64,000 nt of DNA, from positions 372,001 to 436,000 of the forward strand of contig JAUIJL010000003.1 in the NCBI GenBank assembly GCA_030431255.1, written 5' to 3'. Positions 28,669 through 38,213 of this stretch are shown one piece after another. The notes under the pieces are model-generated. The model saw only the letters and a program-made list of their open reading frames with translations, was not told where the DNA came from and ran no database searches. The DNA is from Thermoanaerobaculia bacterium (lineage in GTDB: Bacteria; Acidobacteriota; Thermoanaerobaculia; Multivoradales; J023). Both the position numbers and the translations under genes were made by a program. Within the stretch, counting starts at the first letter, position 1. Every line of letters starts with the position of its first letter.

Positions 28669-28810
28669 GAGGGTCTCCGCAGTCGTGCTCCGATCGACGA
28701 TCCAGCCGGATAGGCTCCAGGGAATCAGACGTCACGCTTCACACTCGTCAACCGGAAGCGCACGATAACCGATTAGCAAAACATATGCCCGGACCAGAAG
28801 CTCTCGGGCC

Positions 28811-28819
28811 TGCTACGAT
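28811..28819 (+). promoter_or_regulatory. Candidate extended -10 for polA (leaderless geometry)
   Basis: TGCTACGAT (TG-n-TACGAT) ends six bases before the polA ATG at 28826. The predicted start point coincides with the A of the ATG. There is no ribosome-binding site. Confidence 0.4.
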
Positions 28820-28825
28820 GCATCC

Positions 28826-31540
28826 ATGACTGAGACTGAAGCTTCCAATTCGTCCCCAGGGTCCGACACCGCACCGTCCGGCGAGCGTCCGCGGATCTTC
28901 TTGATCGACGGTTTCTCAAATATTTTTCGCGCCTTCTATGCCATCCGGAATCTCTCGAGCTCCCGCGGAGAGCCGACCAACGCGATTTTCGGGTTCTTGC
29001 AGATCCTTCGCAAGCTGCTGAGGGAGGAAAAACCTGCCTACTTGGGCATTGCCATGGACACCTCCTCGGACACCGTGCGAAAGGAGAAGTTCGAGGACTA
29101 TAAGGCCAATCGTAAACCGATGCCCGAGGACCTGAGGCCCCAGATTCCGGTCATCCGTGAGCTCATCGACGCCTACGGGATTCCGATGGTGGAGATGCAC
29201 AAATACGAGGCCGACGACGTGCTCGGAACCTTGGCGAGCAAGGCGACCGCCGCCGGCTTCGAGGTCATTCTGGTCTCGCCCGACAAGGACCTCATGCAAT
29301 TGGTGGGCGATGGTGTGCTCATGCAACACACTGGGCGCGACAAGCTCTACGACGCCAAGGGTATCGAGGAGGATTTTGGCGTGCCGCCACGGCAAGTGGT
29401 GGATGTGCTCGCCTTGATGGGGGATTCCTCGGACAACGTGCCTGGGGTCCCGGGCATCGGAGAGAAGGGCGCCAAGACATTGATCGCGGAGCACGGCTGC
29501 CTGGAAGCTCTGCTCGAGGCCGCGGATTCGGTCAAACGCAAGGCCTACCGAGAAGGCCTGCAGAATCATCGCGACAAGGCTTTGTTGTCCAAAGAGCTCG
29601 TCACGATCCATCGCGATTTGGACCTGGAATTCGATCCCCAGCGATTTGTCGTGGAAACGCCGGATTGGGCCGCTCTCCTCGAGATTTGTCGACGCCTGGA
29701 TTTTCATCAGCTCGCGCGGGAGATCGAAGAAACCCAGGGCGCGGAAACACCGCCTCCGGCACCAGCCGAGGAGCTCATGACTCCGGCCGCCTTCACCGCG
29801 TTCGCCGAAGGCGTGGGGGACCGGCTCGCGGTGGCCATGTTGGGCGAGGCCTTGCACGAGACCCGGGTGCTCGGTCTCTCGTTCGCATGTCCTGGAGACC
29901 AACCGGACGACGATTGGGCGGCGGCCTACGTCGATTTCCGGCGCGACGGGCTGAAAGAGGCGGTGGTTGCCCAGCTCGCGCTGTGGATCGCCGATCCCGG
30001 CTTGCAGGTGCTCGGTCATGACCTAAAAGAAGTCATACGCCTGTTGGGACCGCGGCCCGACGTTCAATGCAAGCTGCTCGACGTCATGCTGATTTCGTAT
30101 TTGGCCCGCACGGCTCTGCGCAACCATGATTTCCCGTCGGTGGTGGCGGACCGACTGCATTTAACTCCGATGTCGCTGGCCGACGCCGGCTTCGGCAAAG
30201 GTGAGCTGCCGATGACGGGCGATCAGCGCCTCGCCGTCTACGCCGCCGAGCGGACGATCCTACCGTCGCGGATGTTGGAGGCCGTCACGGACGATCTATC
30301 GGGGCAGGGTCTGGACCAGCTCTATGCCGACCTCGAGGAGCCGTTGATCCCGGTGCTCTCGACCCTGGAAGAAAACGGCATCTTGATCGACACGGAGTTC
30401 TTGACCGAGATGTCCGCGGAGCTGGCGGAGGAGCTGGCCTCCGTGGAAGAGAAGATCTATGACATCGCCGGGGAGCGCTTCAACATCCAATCCCCGAAGC
30501 AGCTGGGCGAGATCATGTTCGTCAAGCTCGACTATCCGGTGCTGAGAAAGACCCGGAAAACCAAGAGCTATTCCACCGGTGCCGAGACCCTGGAAGAGCT
30601 CGCCGCTCGGGGTTACGACCTGCCCGAGAGGATTCTCCATTTCCGAGAGATCGCCAAGCTCAAGTCGACTTATGTCGATGTCTTGCCGGCTTTGACCGGT
30701 GAGGACGGGCGGGTCCACACCCGTTTCAATCAGGCCGTGGCGGCCACCGGCCGGCTTTCCTCGGCCCATCCGAATCTTCAGAACATTCCGATTCGAACCG
30801 AGCGCGGGCAACAGATTCGGAAGGCCTTCGTCGCCGCGCCGGGGCAAATACTGGTGGTGGCGGACTACAGCCAAATCGAGCTGCGGGTGCTGGCCCATGT
30901 GGCTCAGGAATCGGTGATGATCGAAGCGTTCAACCGGGGTGAGGACATCCATGCTTCGACCGCGGCGATTGTATTCGGGGGATCTCCCTTGCTGGTGAGC
31001 CCGGACCAGCGGCGCATCGCCAAAGTGATCAACTTCGGCATCATCTACGGCATGACGGCGTTCGGCTTGGGTCGTCAGCTGGGGGTATCCCGGGCCGAGG
31101 CACAGCGGTTTATCGACACCTATATGGAACGCTACCCTGGAGTTCGCGGTTATACGGAGAAAACCTTGGACGGGGCCTTCGAGACCGGACGGGTAGAAAC
31201 CCTTTACGGGCGGGTGCGGGAGCTTCCGGACATTCGGAGCCGAAATTGGAATTTGCGTGAGAACGCCAAACGCATGGCCATCAACGCTCCGATCCAAGGC
31301 ACCGCGGCGGATCTGCTGAAGAAAGCGATGATTTCTGTCTCTGATCGCCTGCGCCGAGATCTGCCTGAGTGTAAATTACTGTTGACCGTGCACGACGAGC
31401 TGGTGCTCGAAGGCCCGGAGAGCCTATCTGAGCAGCTGATGGCCTGTGTGCGAGAGGAAATGGAGGGGGTGGCCGAGCTGAGCGTGCCTCTGGTGGTCGA
31501 CGCCGGCGCCGGTCGTTCTTGGTACGGCACCAAGTCCTAG
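28826..31540 (+). CDS. polA: DNA polymerase I
   Basis: 904 aa. Fills gaps and removes RNA primers in replication and repair. The 5'-nuclease domain (about 22-300) has FLIDGFSNIFRAFYAIRNLS, YEADDVLGTLA and MGDSSDNVPGVPGIGEKGAK. The polymerase domain (about 520-904) has motif A VVADYSQIELRVLAHVA, motif B RRIAKVINFGIIYGMTAFGL and motif C LLLTVHDELVLE. The middle 3'-5' exonuclease-like domain lacks the DxE of Exo I, and the Exo II and Exo III acidic residues are not evident (GHDLKEVIRLL, YAAERTIL), so proofreading is probably absent, as in Taq-type enzymes. Start ATG 28826 without a Shine-Dalgarno. Confidence 0.96.
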   Translation: MTETEASNSSPGSDTAPSGERPRIFLIDGFSNIFRAFYAIRNLSSSRGEPTNAIFGFLQILRKLLREEKPAYLGIAMDTSSDTVRKEKFEDYKANRKPMPEDLRPQIPVIRELIDAYGIPMVEMHKYEADDVLGTLASKATAAGFEVILVSPDKDLMQLVGDGVLMQHTGRDKLYDAKGIEEDFGVPPRQVVDVLALMGDSSDNVPGVPGIGEKGAKTLIAEHGCLEALLEAADSVKRKAYREGLQNHRDKALLSKELVTIHRDLDLEFDPQRFVVETPDWAALLEICRRLDFHQLAREIEETQGAETPPPAPAEELMTPAAFTAFAEGVGDRLAVAMLGEALHETRVLGLSFACPGDQPDDDWAAAYVDFRRDGLKEAVVAQLALWIADPGLQVLGHDLKEVIRLLGPRPDVQCKLLDVMLISYLARTALRNHDFPSVVADRLHLTPMSLADAGFGKGELPMTGDQRLAVYAAERTILPSRMLEAVTDDLSGQGLDQLYADLEEPLIPVLSTLEENGILIDTEFLTEMSAELAEELASVEEKIYDIAGERFNIQSPKQLGEIMFVKLDYPVLRKTRKTKSYSTGAETLEELAARGYDLPERILHFREIAKLKSTYVDVLPALTGEDGRVHTRFNQAVAATGRLSSAHPNLQNIPIRTERGQQIRKAFVAAPGQILVVADYSQIELRVLAHVAQESVMIEAFNRGEDIHASTAAIVFGGSPLLVSPDQRRIAKVINFGIIYGMTAFGLGRQLGVSRAEAQRFIDTYMERYPGVRGYTEKTLDGAFETGRVETLYGRVRELPDIRSRNWNLRENAKRMAINAPIQGTAADLLKKAMISVSDRLRRDLPECKLLLTVHDELVLEGPESLSEQLMACVREEMEGVAELSVPLVVDAGAGRSWYGTKS

Positions 31541-31571
31541 CCGGCTGCCGTCCAGCTCGGCCCGGGAGCGA

Positions 31572-31985
31572 TCAATCCGGGTAGATGAACTGCACTTCTT
31601 TGCCGATTTCGGGCAGCAGCGACCGATGCACCGGGCAGGTCAAAGCACCTCGTTCGAGCTTCTTGCGGTGCTCTGGTGTCAACCCTGCCGGCATGTGGAT
31701 GTCCACCGGTAGGCGGTCGATGCGGCGGGGCGGCTCCGGTGTCATGTGTTTTCGCACCGAAAATCGGCAATCCGAAAGGTCCAAGCCGTCCCGTTCTGCA
31801 ATGATGCCCATGATCGTGACCATGCAAGCGCCGAGGGCGGCGGCAACCAGATCGGTGGGAGAGAACGAGCTGCCGTCACCGTGGTTGTCGACCGGCGCGG
31901 CCGTGTAAATCTCGGATCCCGAAGGGCCGTGCTGCATCTCGACCCTCAATCCTTTTGAGTACTTTCCCGTGATTTCGACCGACAT
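31572..31985 (-). CDS. OsmC-family peroxide-reducing protein
   Basis: 137 aa. Predicted thiol peroxidase acting on organic hydroperoxides. The two redox cysteines sit in AAALGACMVTIMGIIAERDG and LTCPVHRSLLPEI, and the SFSPTDLVAAALGAC run is the family hallmark. AAGGAA precedes the ATG. Convergent with polA, 31 bases between the stops. Confidence 0.9.
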   Translation of the reverse strand: MSVEITGKYSKGLRVEMQHGPSGSEIYTAAPVDNHGDGSSFSPTDLVAAALGACMVTIMGIIAERDGLDLSDCRFSVRKHMTPEPPRRIDRLPVDIHMPAGLTPEHRKKLERGALTCPVHRSLLPEIGKEVQFIYPD

Positions 31986-32197
31986 GGGTGGGGTTCCTTA
32001 TAGCTAAATTGAATCTGTGAGTGAAATCGAGCGCGATTCCCCTATTGTGCCATTTTCTCGCCACATTTCGACCCTATATTGATGGTCGTTCTGAACAGAG
32101 AGCGGTTACCTCGGAGAGGCGGCGGGTCGAATCTGCGGGCCAGACCCGGTAAAGGCAATCCGGTAACGGGCGGAAAGACAGCTAAGGGACACAGTCA

Positions 32198-32425
32198 ATG
32201 GTGGTATGCAGACGAGCGGTCAAGCAGCGACGGGATGATTTAGAGCTTTCGGCGCAGATTCCTGGAGAGGCGCCCGAGCATTTTGCGGCCGGCGGACCAG
32301 CGGCCGGCGGACCGGCGGCCGGCGGGCCGGTGTTTTTTCCCCGGCGCCATCCGTCGGCTTTGGCCGAGCAGTTGCTGGCGGACCTGAGCGGCTCGGGTGG
32401 TGCCGACAGCTCCCTGATCCTCTGA
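32198..32425 (+). CDS. Doubtful small ORF containing AAGGP repeats
   Basis: 75 codons. AGGGA lies eight bases before the ATG, which is acceptable as a ribosome-binding site. The peptide has a charged start (VCRRAVKQRRDDLELSAQ), three AAGGP units encoded by the minisatellite, and HPSALAEQLLADLSGSGGAD at the end. No recognisable family. It could equally be non-coding. Confidence 0.25.
   Translation: MVVCRRAVKQRRDDLELSAQIPGEAPEHFAAGGPAAGGPAAGGPVFFPRRHPSALAEQLLADLSGSGGADSSLIL
32285..32329. repeat. Tandem repeat, 3 x 15 bp
   Basis: Three consecutive copies of GCGGCCGGCGGACCR (the third has GGGCCG at the end), period 15, so translation-neutral in length. GC content is near the maximum. Confidence 0.85.
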
Positions 32426-32584
32426 GCTTTCGTGAGTGACCCTGTGAGCCCTCCGTGACCCTGTGAGCGCGATGGTACGGAGCCTGACGTCACCGAGCTC
32501 GACTGGACGACACGAAGCTCCGGGGCTCTATCAGTGGCGTGGCTTCTCGCACATATGAAGGGTCTGGCCTTCCGAGGCTGTTCC

Positions 32585-32773
32585 CTATTGGCCAGAGGGC
32601 CGCTTGAACACCATCGCGATGTTGTCGGTGGCACCGCTCTTGAAATTGACGGACGTCAATCCCACCAGCTCCCATCCTTCGTCTCCCAGCTCATTGAGCT
32701 GGACAGAGGCGTCGGGATCCAATCGATAGTTTTCGCTTCGAACATTGATGATCTTGTACTCCCAGCGTGTCAT
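32585..32773 (-). CDS. DUF4177-type small protein
   Basis: 62 aa. The pattern MTRWEYKIINV at the start, LNELGDEGWELVGLT in the middle and a final MVFKRP is typical of the DUF4177 family of small beta-rich proteins of unknown function. AAGGAG lies seven bases before the ATG, supporting real translation. Isolated gene with long intergenic regions on both sides. Confidence 0.8.
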   Translation of the reverse strand: MTRWEYKIINVRSENYRLDPDASVQLNELGDEGWELVGLTSVNFKSGATDNIAMVFKRPSGQ

Positions 32774-32924
32774 TGGGCTGCTCCTTGAAGCACACGGATG
32801 ACCGGGTGACGAACTGGAGCAAAAACATCATGTTTCTGCTGAGCCGATCTGCAATCGTGGATTGGCTCAAAACGGTTTTTCTGGGTTTTGCCCGCAATGG
32901 TTGCCTGAAAAAGACAGAACTTCT

Positions 32925-32964
32925 GGGACAAAGCTTGCCGGAACAAAGTTTTTGGGAACAAAGT
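32925..32964. repeat. Degenerate direct repeat, GGRACAAAG units at 15-bp period
   Basis: GGGACAAAGC (32925), GGAACAAAGT (32940) and GGAACAAAGT (32955) are spaced by exactly 15 bases, with unlike sequence between. Confidence 0.6.
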
Positions 32965-33158
32965 GTAGCGCTCCGAGACCATGCCAGGATCGACTGCGGT
33001 GTGGGCCGCAGGCGAAGGGAATGATGCATTGAAGGTGTCGCCGAAGATCTCCGCGGAGATCGGCGCTGGTGGTGGCTCGGGTTTGAACCCCGATACCTAA
33101 ATCCCGAGCCGCCCCAACCCTCCACCCCATCCGGCAACTCCGAGGTTGCCCGGCACGG

Positions 33159-33208
33159 TTGCGAAGTCAGACCCTACTCTATATACAATCGCCATCCTGG
33201 AGTAGGGT
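33159..33208 (+). promoter_or_regulatory. Candidate promoter with overlapping 9-bp inverted repeat operator
   Basis: -35 TTGCGA (33159-33164) and -10 TACAAT (33184-33189), 19-base spacer. A perfect inverted repeat ACCCTACTC (33171-33179) / GAGTAGGGT (33200-33208) brackets the -10 and the expected start point near 33196. It would drive the glycosyltransferase gene at 33301 and the genes after it. Binding by a dimeric regulator is inference. Confidence 0.45.
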
Positions 33209-33300
33209 GATTTTGGCTGAAGATGGCCCGTCGCCCGATCCGAGGAAAGCTCGAAAGCCGGCAGAAAAACCTAAGGCGAGTCCTTTGAGGTCCTGTGAGG

Positions 33301-34053
33301 ATGTCGAAACGCCAGCATGAAAACGGTGCCCGTGGCCGCTCGAACAAGCTCTACATTTTCACCAAGCCGGCGATTCCGGGTCGGGTCAAGACCCGTCTCG
33401 TCGGTGAGCTCAGCGCGCAGCAGACCGCTCTGCTCCACGAGGCGTTTTTGCTCGATGTTTGTCGAGCCGTGGGGCAGGGAAACTTTGAGCTGACGTTGGC
33501 CTGGGCATTGGAGGTGGACGAGGCGGTGCCCGAAGGGGTCGGAGCGGACAGGATTCCAGGTCTTCGGCAGCAAGGAGAAGGCTTGGGGGAGCGTCTCTAC
33601 CTTGCTCTGGCGCAAGGAGCTGAAGACGGATCCCATGTGGCCGCCCTGGGCAGTGATCACCCCGAGGTTTCCGAGCAGACTTTGAACGATGCTTTCAACC
33701 GGCTCGAGGCAGGGGCAAACGGCAGCGATCGGCCCGAGGAACCGGCGGACGTGGTCTTGGGTCCGACACCGGATGGAGGTTATTTTCTGATCGCTATGAG
33801 GGCTTCCTCGGTGTCGTCGAGGATCTTCCAAGACATCTCTTGGAGCACATCCGAGGTGCTGGAACAGACCTTGGATCGCTGTCGCGAGCTGGATTTACGG
33901 GTCGAGCTCCTACCGATGGGGCATGATGTGGATGTGGCGGAAGATCTGGAGGGGCTGATCGCTAGACTGAGCTCGAAAGAAGGGGGTTGTCCAGCGACCC
34001 GCGAGATCTTGACCGCGTGGGGGCGATTGGCCCCGGCCGGAGTGAATTCATGA
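33301..34053 (+). CDS. DUF2064/TIGR04282-type glycosyltransferase
   Basis: 250 aa GT-A-fold nucleotidyl/glycosyltransferase of the DUF2064 group. Diagnostic features are KLYIFTKPAIPGRVKTRLVG at the nucleotide site, the GLGERLYLALAQGAEDG stretch, AALGSDHPEVSEQTLNDAF with its metal-binding DxD-like acid, and VVLGPTPDGGYFLIAMR. Some relatives lie in arsenosugar clusters; nothing here supports that. ATG 33301 is preferred to the GTG at 33295 because GAGGT sits nine bases before it. Overlaps nnr by four bases (ATGA). Confidence 0.85.
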   Translation: MSKRQHENGARGRSNKLYIFTKPAIPGRVKTRLVGELSAQQTALLHEAFLLDVCRAVGQGNFELTLAWALEVDEAVPEGVGADRIPGLRQQGEGLGERLYLALAQGAEDGSHVAALGSDHPEVSEQTLNDAFNRLEAGANGSDRPEEPADVVLGPTPDGGYFLIAMRASSVSSRIFQDISWSTSEVLEQTLDRCRELDLRVELLPMGHDVDVAEDLEGLIARLSSKEGGCPATREILTAWGRLAPAGVNS

Positions 34054-35606
34054 GGGTTCTGACCGCGGCTCAAATGCAGAGTGTGGATCGTCGTGCCATT
34101 GACGAGCTTGGAATTCCGGGATTGGTGTTGATGGAAAACGCGTCCGTCGGTGTGGCCGACGCCGTCGGGGACCGATTTCCTGAGGCGACCACCGTGCTGA
34201 TCCTCTGTGGCCCCGGCAACAACGGTGGAGACGGTTTGGCATTGGCCAGGATTCTGGATGCGAGGGGATACGGAGTCAGCACGTTCTTGGTCAGCCGAAC
34301 CGGCAAGCTGTCCGAGGACGCCGCGAGTCAGCTGGCAATTCTAGAACGGGCTTCGAGACACGTGGAAAGGGTGACTCCGGAAACGCCCCTGGAGCCGATC
34401 CTGCGGCAAGCTGAGGCGTCGGATCTGGTGATTGACGCGCTCTTCGGGACCGGGCTGTCGAGGCCGTTGGAAGGTCATTTCGCGGAGCTGGTCAAGGCTT
34501 TGGATCGGGTGTCGACCCCCAAGCTGGCGGTGGATCTGCCGAGCGGCCTGGACGGCAGCCGCGGCTCGATTCCAGGTCCGCACTTGCGGGCGGAGCTGAC
34601 GGTGACCTTTGCCGCTCCCAAGATCGCCCACCTTTTGGCGCCGGCGTGCGAGGCCGTGGGGGAGCTGGCAGTGGTCGATCTCGGCATTCCGCCCGAGCTG
34701 GTCGAAGAAGCCGACGGCAATTTGCACCTCAGCACGGAAGCTTCCATTCGCTCCCTGCGGATTGAGGACGATCCATCCGCCCATAAGGGTGACCACGGAC
34801 ATTGCCTCTTGGTCGGAGGATCGCGGGGGAAATCCGGCGCGATGGTATTGGCGGCCCGAGCTGCCGTACGGGGCGGGGCGGGTTTAGTGACGGCGGCGGT
34901 GCCCGATTCTTTGGTGCCGCTGGTCGACGGCGGCAGCTGGGAGTCGATGACGGTCGGCCTATCCGAGACGCCGGAGGGTGAGCTGGCGGTGGGCGCGACT
35001 CGAGATTTGCAACGGCTTCTCGAGAAGAAGTCGGCCATGGGTCTGGGACCCGGTTTGGGCGTGGGGGAGGGCAGCCGATCGACGGTGACCGAGCTAGTCT
35101 CCGAATCCACCCTGCCTCTGGTGCTCGATGCCGATGCGCTCAACGTTTTGGCCGGAAATTGGCAGCTCTTGCGGGATCGGAAAGGGCCCACGGTGTTGAC
35201 TCCCCATCCGGGTGAGGCGGCTCGTTGGCTCGACGTCACCGCGGGGCAGATCCAGCAGGATCGATTGGCCTGGGCCGGTGAGATGGCGGCTCGGTCGGGA
35301 TCGGTGGTGGTGCTGAAGGGCTTCCGGACTTTGATTGCCGAGCCCGCTGGAAGCCTTTGGATCAATCCAACGGGCAATTCGGGCATGGCCACCGGAGGAA
35401 GCGGTGACGTGCTCACGGGCTTGCTGACAGCGCTGCTGGGGCGGGGCTACGATCCACTGGCGTCGGCTTTGTTGGCGGTTTACGCCCATGGAGCCGCCGG
35501 AGATATCGCCGCCGACCGCCACGGCCGGGTCGGTCTTGCCGCGCGGGATTTGATCACCGCGCTCAAAGAAGTTTGGAGCGGATGGGAGGCGCTGGATGCT
35601 CGGTGA
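34050..35606 (+). CDS. nnr: Bifunctional NAD(P)H-hydrate epimerase / ADP-dependent dehydratase
   Basis: 518 aa. Repairs hydrated NADH and NADPH. Residues about 1-210 are the YjeF_N epimerase domain (MQSVDRRAIDELGIPGLVLM, LCGPGNNGGDGLALARIL). Residues about 225-510 are the ribokinase-like dehydratase (GGSRGKSGAMVLAARAAVRG, VLTPHPGEAARWL, GNSGMATGGSGDVLTGLLTA). The ATG at 34050 overlaps the previous stop and has GGAG upstream. In many bacteria nnr precedes tsaE, as here. Confidence 0.95.
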   Translation: MRVLTAAQMQSVDRRAIDELGIPGLVLMENASVGVADAVGDRFPEATTVLILCGPGNNGGDGLALARILDARGYGVSTFLVSRTGKLSEDAASQLAILERASRHVERVTPETPLEPILRQAEASDLVIDALFGTGLSRPLEGHFAELVKALDRVSTPKLAVDLPSGLDGSRGSIPGPHLRAELTVTFAAPKIAHLLAPACEAVGELAVVDLGIPPELVEEADGNLHLSTEASIRSLRIEDDPSAHKGDHGHCLLVGGSRGKSGAMVLAARAAVRGGAGLVTAAVPDSLVPLVDGGSWESMTVGLSETPEGELAVGATRDLQRLLEKKSAMGLGPGLGVGEGSRSTVTELVSESTLPLVLDADALNVLAGNWQLLRDRKGPTVLTPHPGEAARWLDVTAGQIQQDRLAWAGEMAARSGSVVVLKGFRTLIAEPAGSLWINPTGNSGMATGGSGDVLTGLLTALLGRGYDPLASALLAVYAHGAAGDIAADRHGRVGLAARDLITALKEVWSGWEALDAR

Positions 35607-35623
35607 GCATGGGAGATTCTGGG

Positions 35624-36124
35624 ATGCATGATGCCCAAATCGTCAAGACCTGGACGACCTCTGACGAATCGGGGACCGAAGAGGTGGGCGCTGAATTGGC
35701 CGGCTTGCTCCCCTCCGGCACCACGATTCTTTTGGCGGGGGATCTGGGAGCCGGCAAAACGGTGCTGGTCCGAGGCCTGGGGATTGCCCTGGGAATTGAT
35801 CGCCGTGAGGTGCAATCACCCTCCTACGCGTTGATCCACGAGCACCACGGGACCCGGGACAGCTTGGTCCACGTCGATCTCTATCGCTTGGATCCTGAGG
35901 ACATCCCTGCCCTCGGCCTCGATGAGCTGCTCGCCGGTCCTGGATTCAAGGCCATCGAATGGGCGGAGCGCCTGGTGGAAGCTCCACCGGATTCCGTATG
36001 GATTCGCATCGAAGCGCCGGACGATCAAGGGCAGCGGCGGATCGTGCTCAGGGCTGATTCCCTCGGCTCGAGCTCCATCACCGGGCTTCGGTCGGGTCAC
36101 ATGCCCAGCCCCCAACGGGCCTGA
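35624..36124 (+). CDS. tsaE: tRNA threonylcarbamoyladenosine biosynthesis ATPase TsaE
   Basis: 166 aa. Partner ATPase of the TsaBD complex that makes t6A at position 37 of ANN-decoding tRNAs. Walker A LLAGDLGAGKTVLVRGLG, then VQSPSYALIHEHHG, VHVDLYRLDPEDI and FKAIEWAERLVE are characteristic. I place the start at ATG 35624, with GGGAG eight bases upstream; ATG 35609 and TTG 35573 are in frame but lack sites. The C-terminus runs about 15 residues beyond the core fold. tsaB and tsaD are not in the window. Confidence 0.93.
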   Translation: MHDAQIVKTWTTSDESGTEEVGAELAGLLPSGTTILLAGDLGAGKTVLVRGLGIALGIDRREVQSPSYALIHEHHGTRDSLVHVDLYRLDPEDIPALGLDELLAGPGFKAIEWAERLVEAPPDSVWIRIEAPDDQGQRRIVLRADSLGSSSITGLRSGHMPSPQRA

Positions 36125-36130
36125 TACCAT
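36122..36130 (+). promoter_or_regulatory. Candidate extended -10 upstream of hbd
   Basis: TGATACCAT (TG-n-TACCAT), with an expected start near 36137 and a 65-base leader. It overlaps the tsaE stop, so hbd may have its own promoter inside the gene run. Confidence 0.3.
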
Positions 36131-36201
36131 CGCGCCGTCATTAGAAGAGACATCAAGGATCGGCCGGTAAGGGCCTATGCATCCGAGGAAGGAGCCTCTG
36201 A

Positions 36202-37059
36202 GTGGACATTCAGCAAGTCGGAGTATTAGGTTGCGGTTTGATGGGTGCGGGCATCGCGGAAGTGTGTGCCGCCGCCGGCTATGACGTCTTGGTGCGGGAG
36301 GTCAGTGACGAGCTTTGGGAGCGAGGCCGGGCACGGATCGAAAAGTCGTTGGAGAAGCAGGTCGGCAAGGGGCTGCTCAGCCCCAACGATAAGGCTTCTG
36401 TGCTGGGTCGCATCCACGGCGTCATGGAGCTCGGCAAGCTGGAAGGCTGTGATTTGGTGATCGAGGCCATCGTCGAGAATATCGACGATAAACGCCAGGT
36501 GTTCGTTGCCCTCAACGAGCATCTCAAAAGCTCCGCGATCCTCGCCAGCAACACCTCTTCCTTGACCATCACCCAATTGGCGATGACCAGCGGGCGTCCC
36601 GATCGATTTATCGGTTTGCATTTCTTCAATCCAGTGCCGAGAATGCAGCTGGTGGAAGTGGTGAGGACCTTGGTGTCGAGCTCAGAGGTGGTCGAGCAAG
36701 GGATGGAATTTGTTCGATCCTTGGGCAAGGAGCCCGTGGAATGTCGCGACAACTCGGGATTTATCGTCAATCGTCTTCTCGTGCCCTATATGCTCGATGC
36801 CATTCGAGCCCATGAAGAAGGCGTCGGCTCGATCGAAGATATCGACAAGGCCATGCAGCTCGGTTGCGGTTATCCCATGGGTCCCTTCACCTTATTGGAC
36901 TTCGTCGGCCTGGACACGACGCTCTACATTGCCGACATCATGTTCGACGAATATCGTGAGAAACGCTTTGCGCCTCCGCCGCTGCTCAAGCAGATGGTGC
37001 AGGCCGGGCGGCTCGGCCGGAAAAGCGGTCGGGGATTCTATTCATACGACAAGAAGTAG
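36202..37059 (+). CDS. hbd: 3-hydroxybutyryl-CoA dehydrogenase
   Basis: 285 aa. NAD(P)-dependent oxidation of 3-hydroxyacyl-CoA, or the reverse reaction. Rossmann motif GVLGCGLMGAGIAEVCAAAG at the N-terminus, catalytic HFFNPVPRMQLVEVV, then SGFIVNRLLVPYMLDAI and GCGYPMGPFTLLDFVGLDT. The start is a GTG at 36202 with AAGGAG eight bases upstream. Together with ETF-QO at the left edge it suggests active fatty-acid or butyrate metabolism. The short single-domain form fits Hbd or PaaH rather than FadB. Confidence 0.92.
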   Translation: MDIQQVGVLGCGLMGAGIAEVCAAAGYDVLVREVSDELWERGRARIEKSLEKQVGKGLLSPNDKASVLGRIHGVMELGKLEGCDLVIEAIVENIDDKRQVFVALNEHLKSSAILASNTSSLTITQLAMTSGRPDRFIGLHFFNPVPRMQLVEVVRTLVSSSEVVEQGMEFVRSLGKEPVECRDNSGFIVNRLLVPYMLDAIRAHEEGVGSIEDIDKAMQLGCGYPMGPFTLLDFVGLDTTLYIADIMFDEYREKRFAPPPLLKQMVQAGRLGRKSGRGFYSYDKK

Positions 37060-37095
37060 CCCGCCTTCATCCGGCGTAGAGGTTCGACAGAACTT

Positions 37096-38079
<984 letters not shown>

Positions 38080-38213
38080 AGCTCTTTACCCCCCCCGAGG
38101 CGACATCGTTCGGGGTGGGTTGGCTGAAAAGACGGTGATTTCGCGGGCGGCCCGAGGGAGGAGTCGCTCGGTTCAGGCATGGTGTAGAATACGGTTCCTC
38201 CCTCACTCAAATT

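Larger units (their letters stand above)
31986..32584. other. Long intergenic region with a minisatellite
   Basis: 599 bases between the start of osmC (minus) and the stop of the DUF4177 gene (minus). Contains the upstream region of osmC, the 3 x 15 bp repeat at 32285-32329 and one weak plus-strand ORF (32198-32425). An antisense ORF across 32182-32634 looks like composition noise. Confidence 0.5.
32774..33300. other. Intergenic region with direct and inverted repeats
   Basis: 527 bases upstream of both the DUF4177 gene (minus) and the glycosyltransferase operon (plus). Holds a 3 x 15 bp degenerate direct repeat (32925-32964), an 8-bp inverted repeat GGCTCGGG/CCCGAGCC (33074-33081 and 33103-33110) and the promoter/operator candidate at 33159-33208. 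No convincing gene. Confidence 0.5.

Noticed and set aside
32182-32634. 150-codon minus-strand ORF across the minisatellite
   Set aside because: Composition noise, no family, and it overlaps the DUF4177 gene.
32285-32964. CRISPR-like array
   Set aside because: Units are 10-15 bases with no unique spacers of proper length and no cas genes in the window.
33074-33110. Possible tRNA T-arm (TCGGG, TTTGAAC, CCCGA)
   Set aside because: No matching acceptor stem, D-arm or anticodon arm upstream, and position 56 of the loop is not C.
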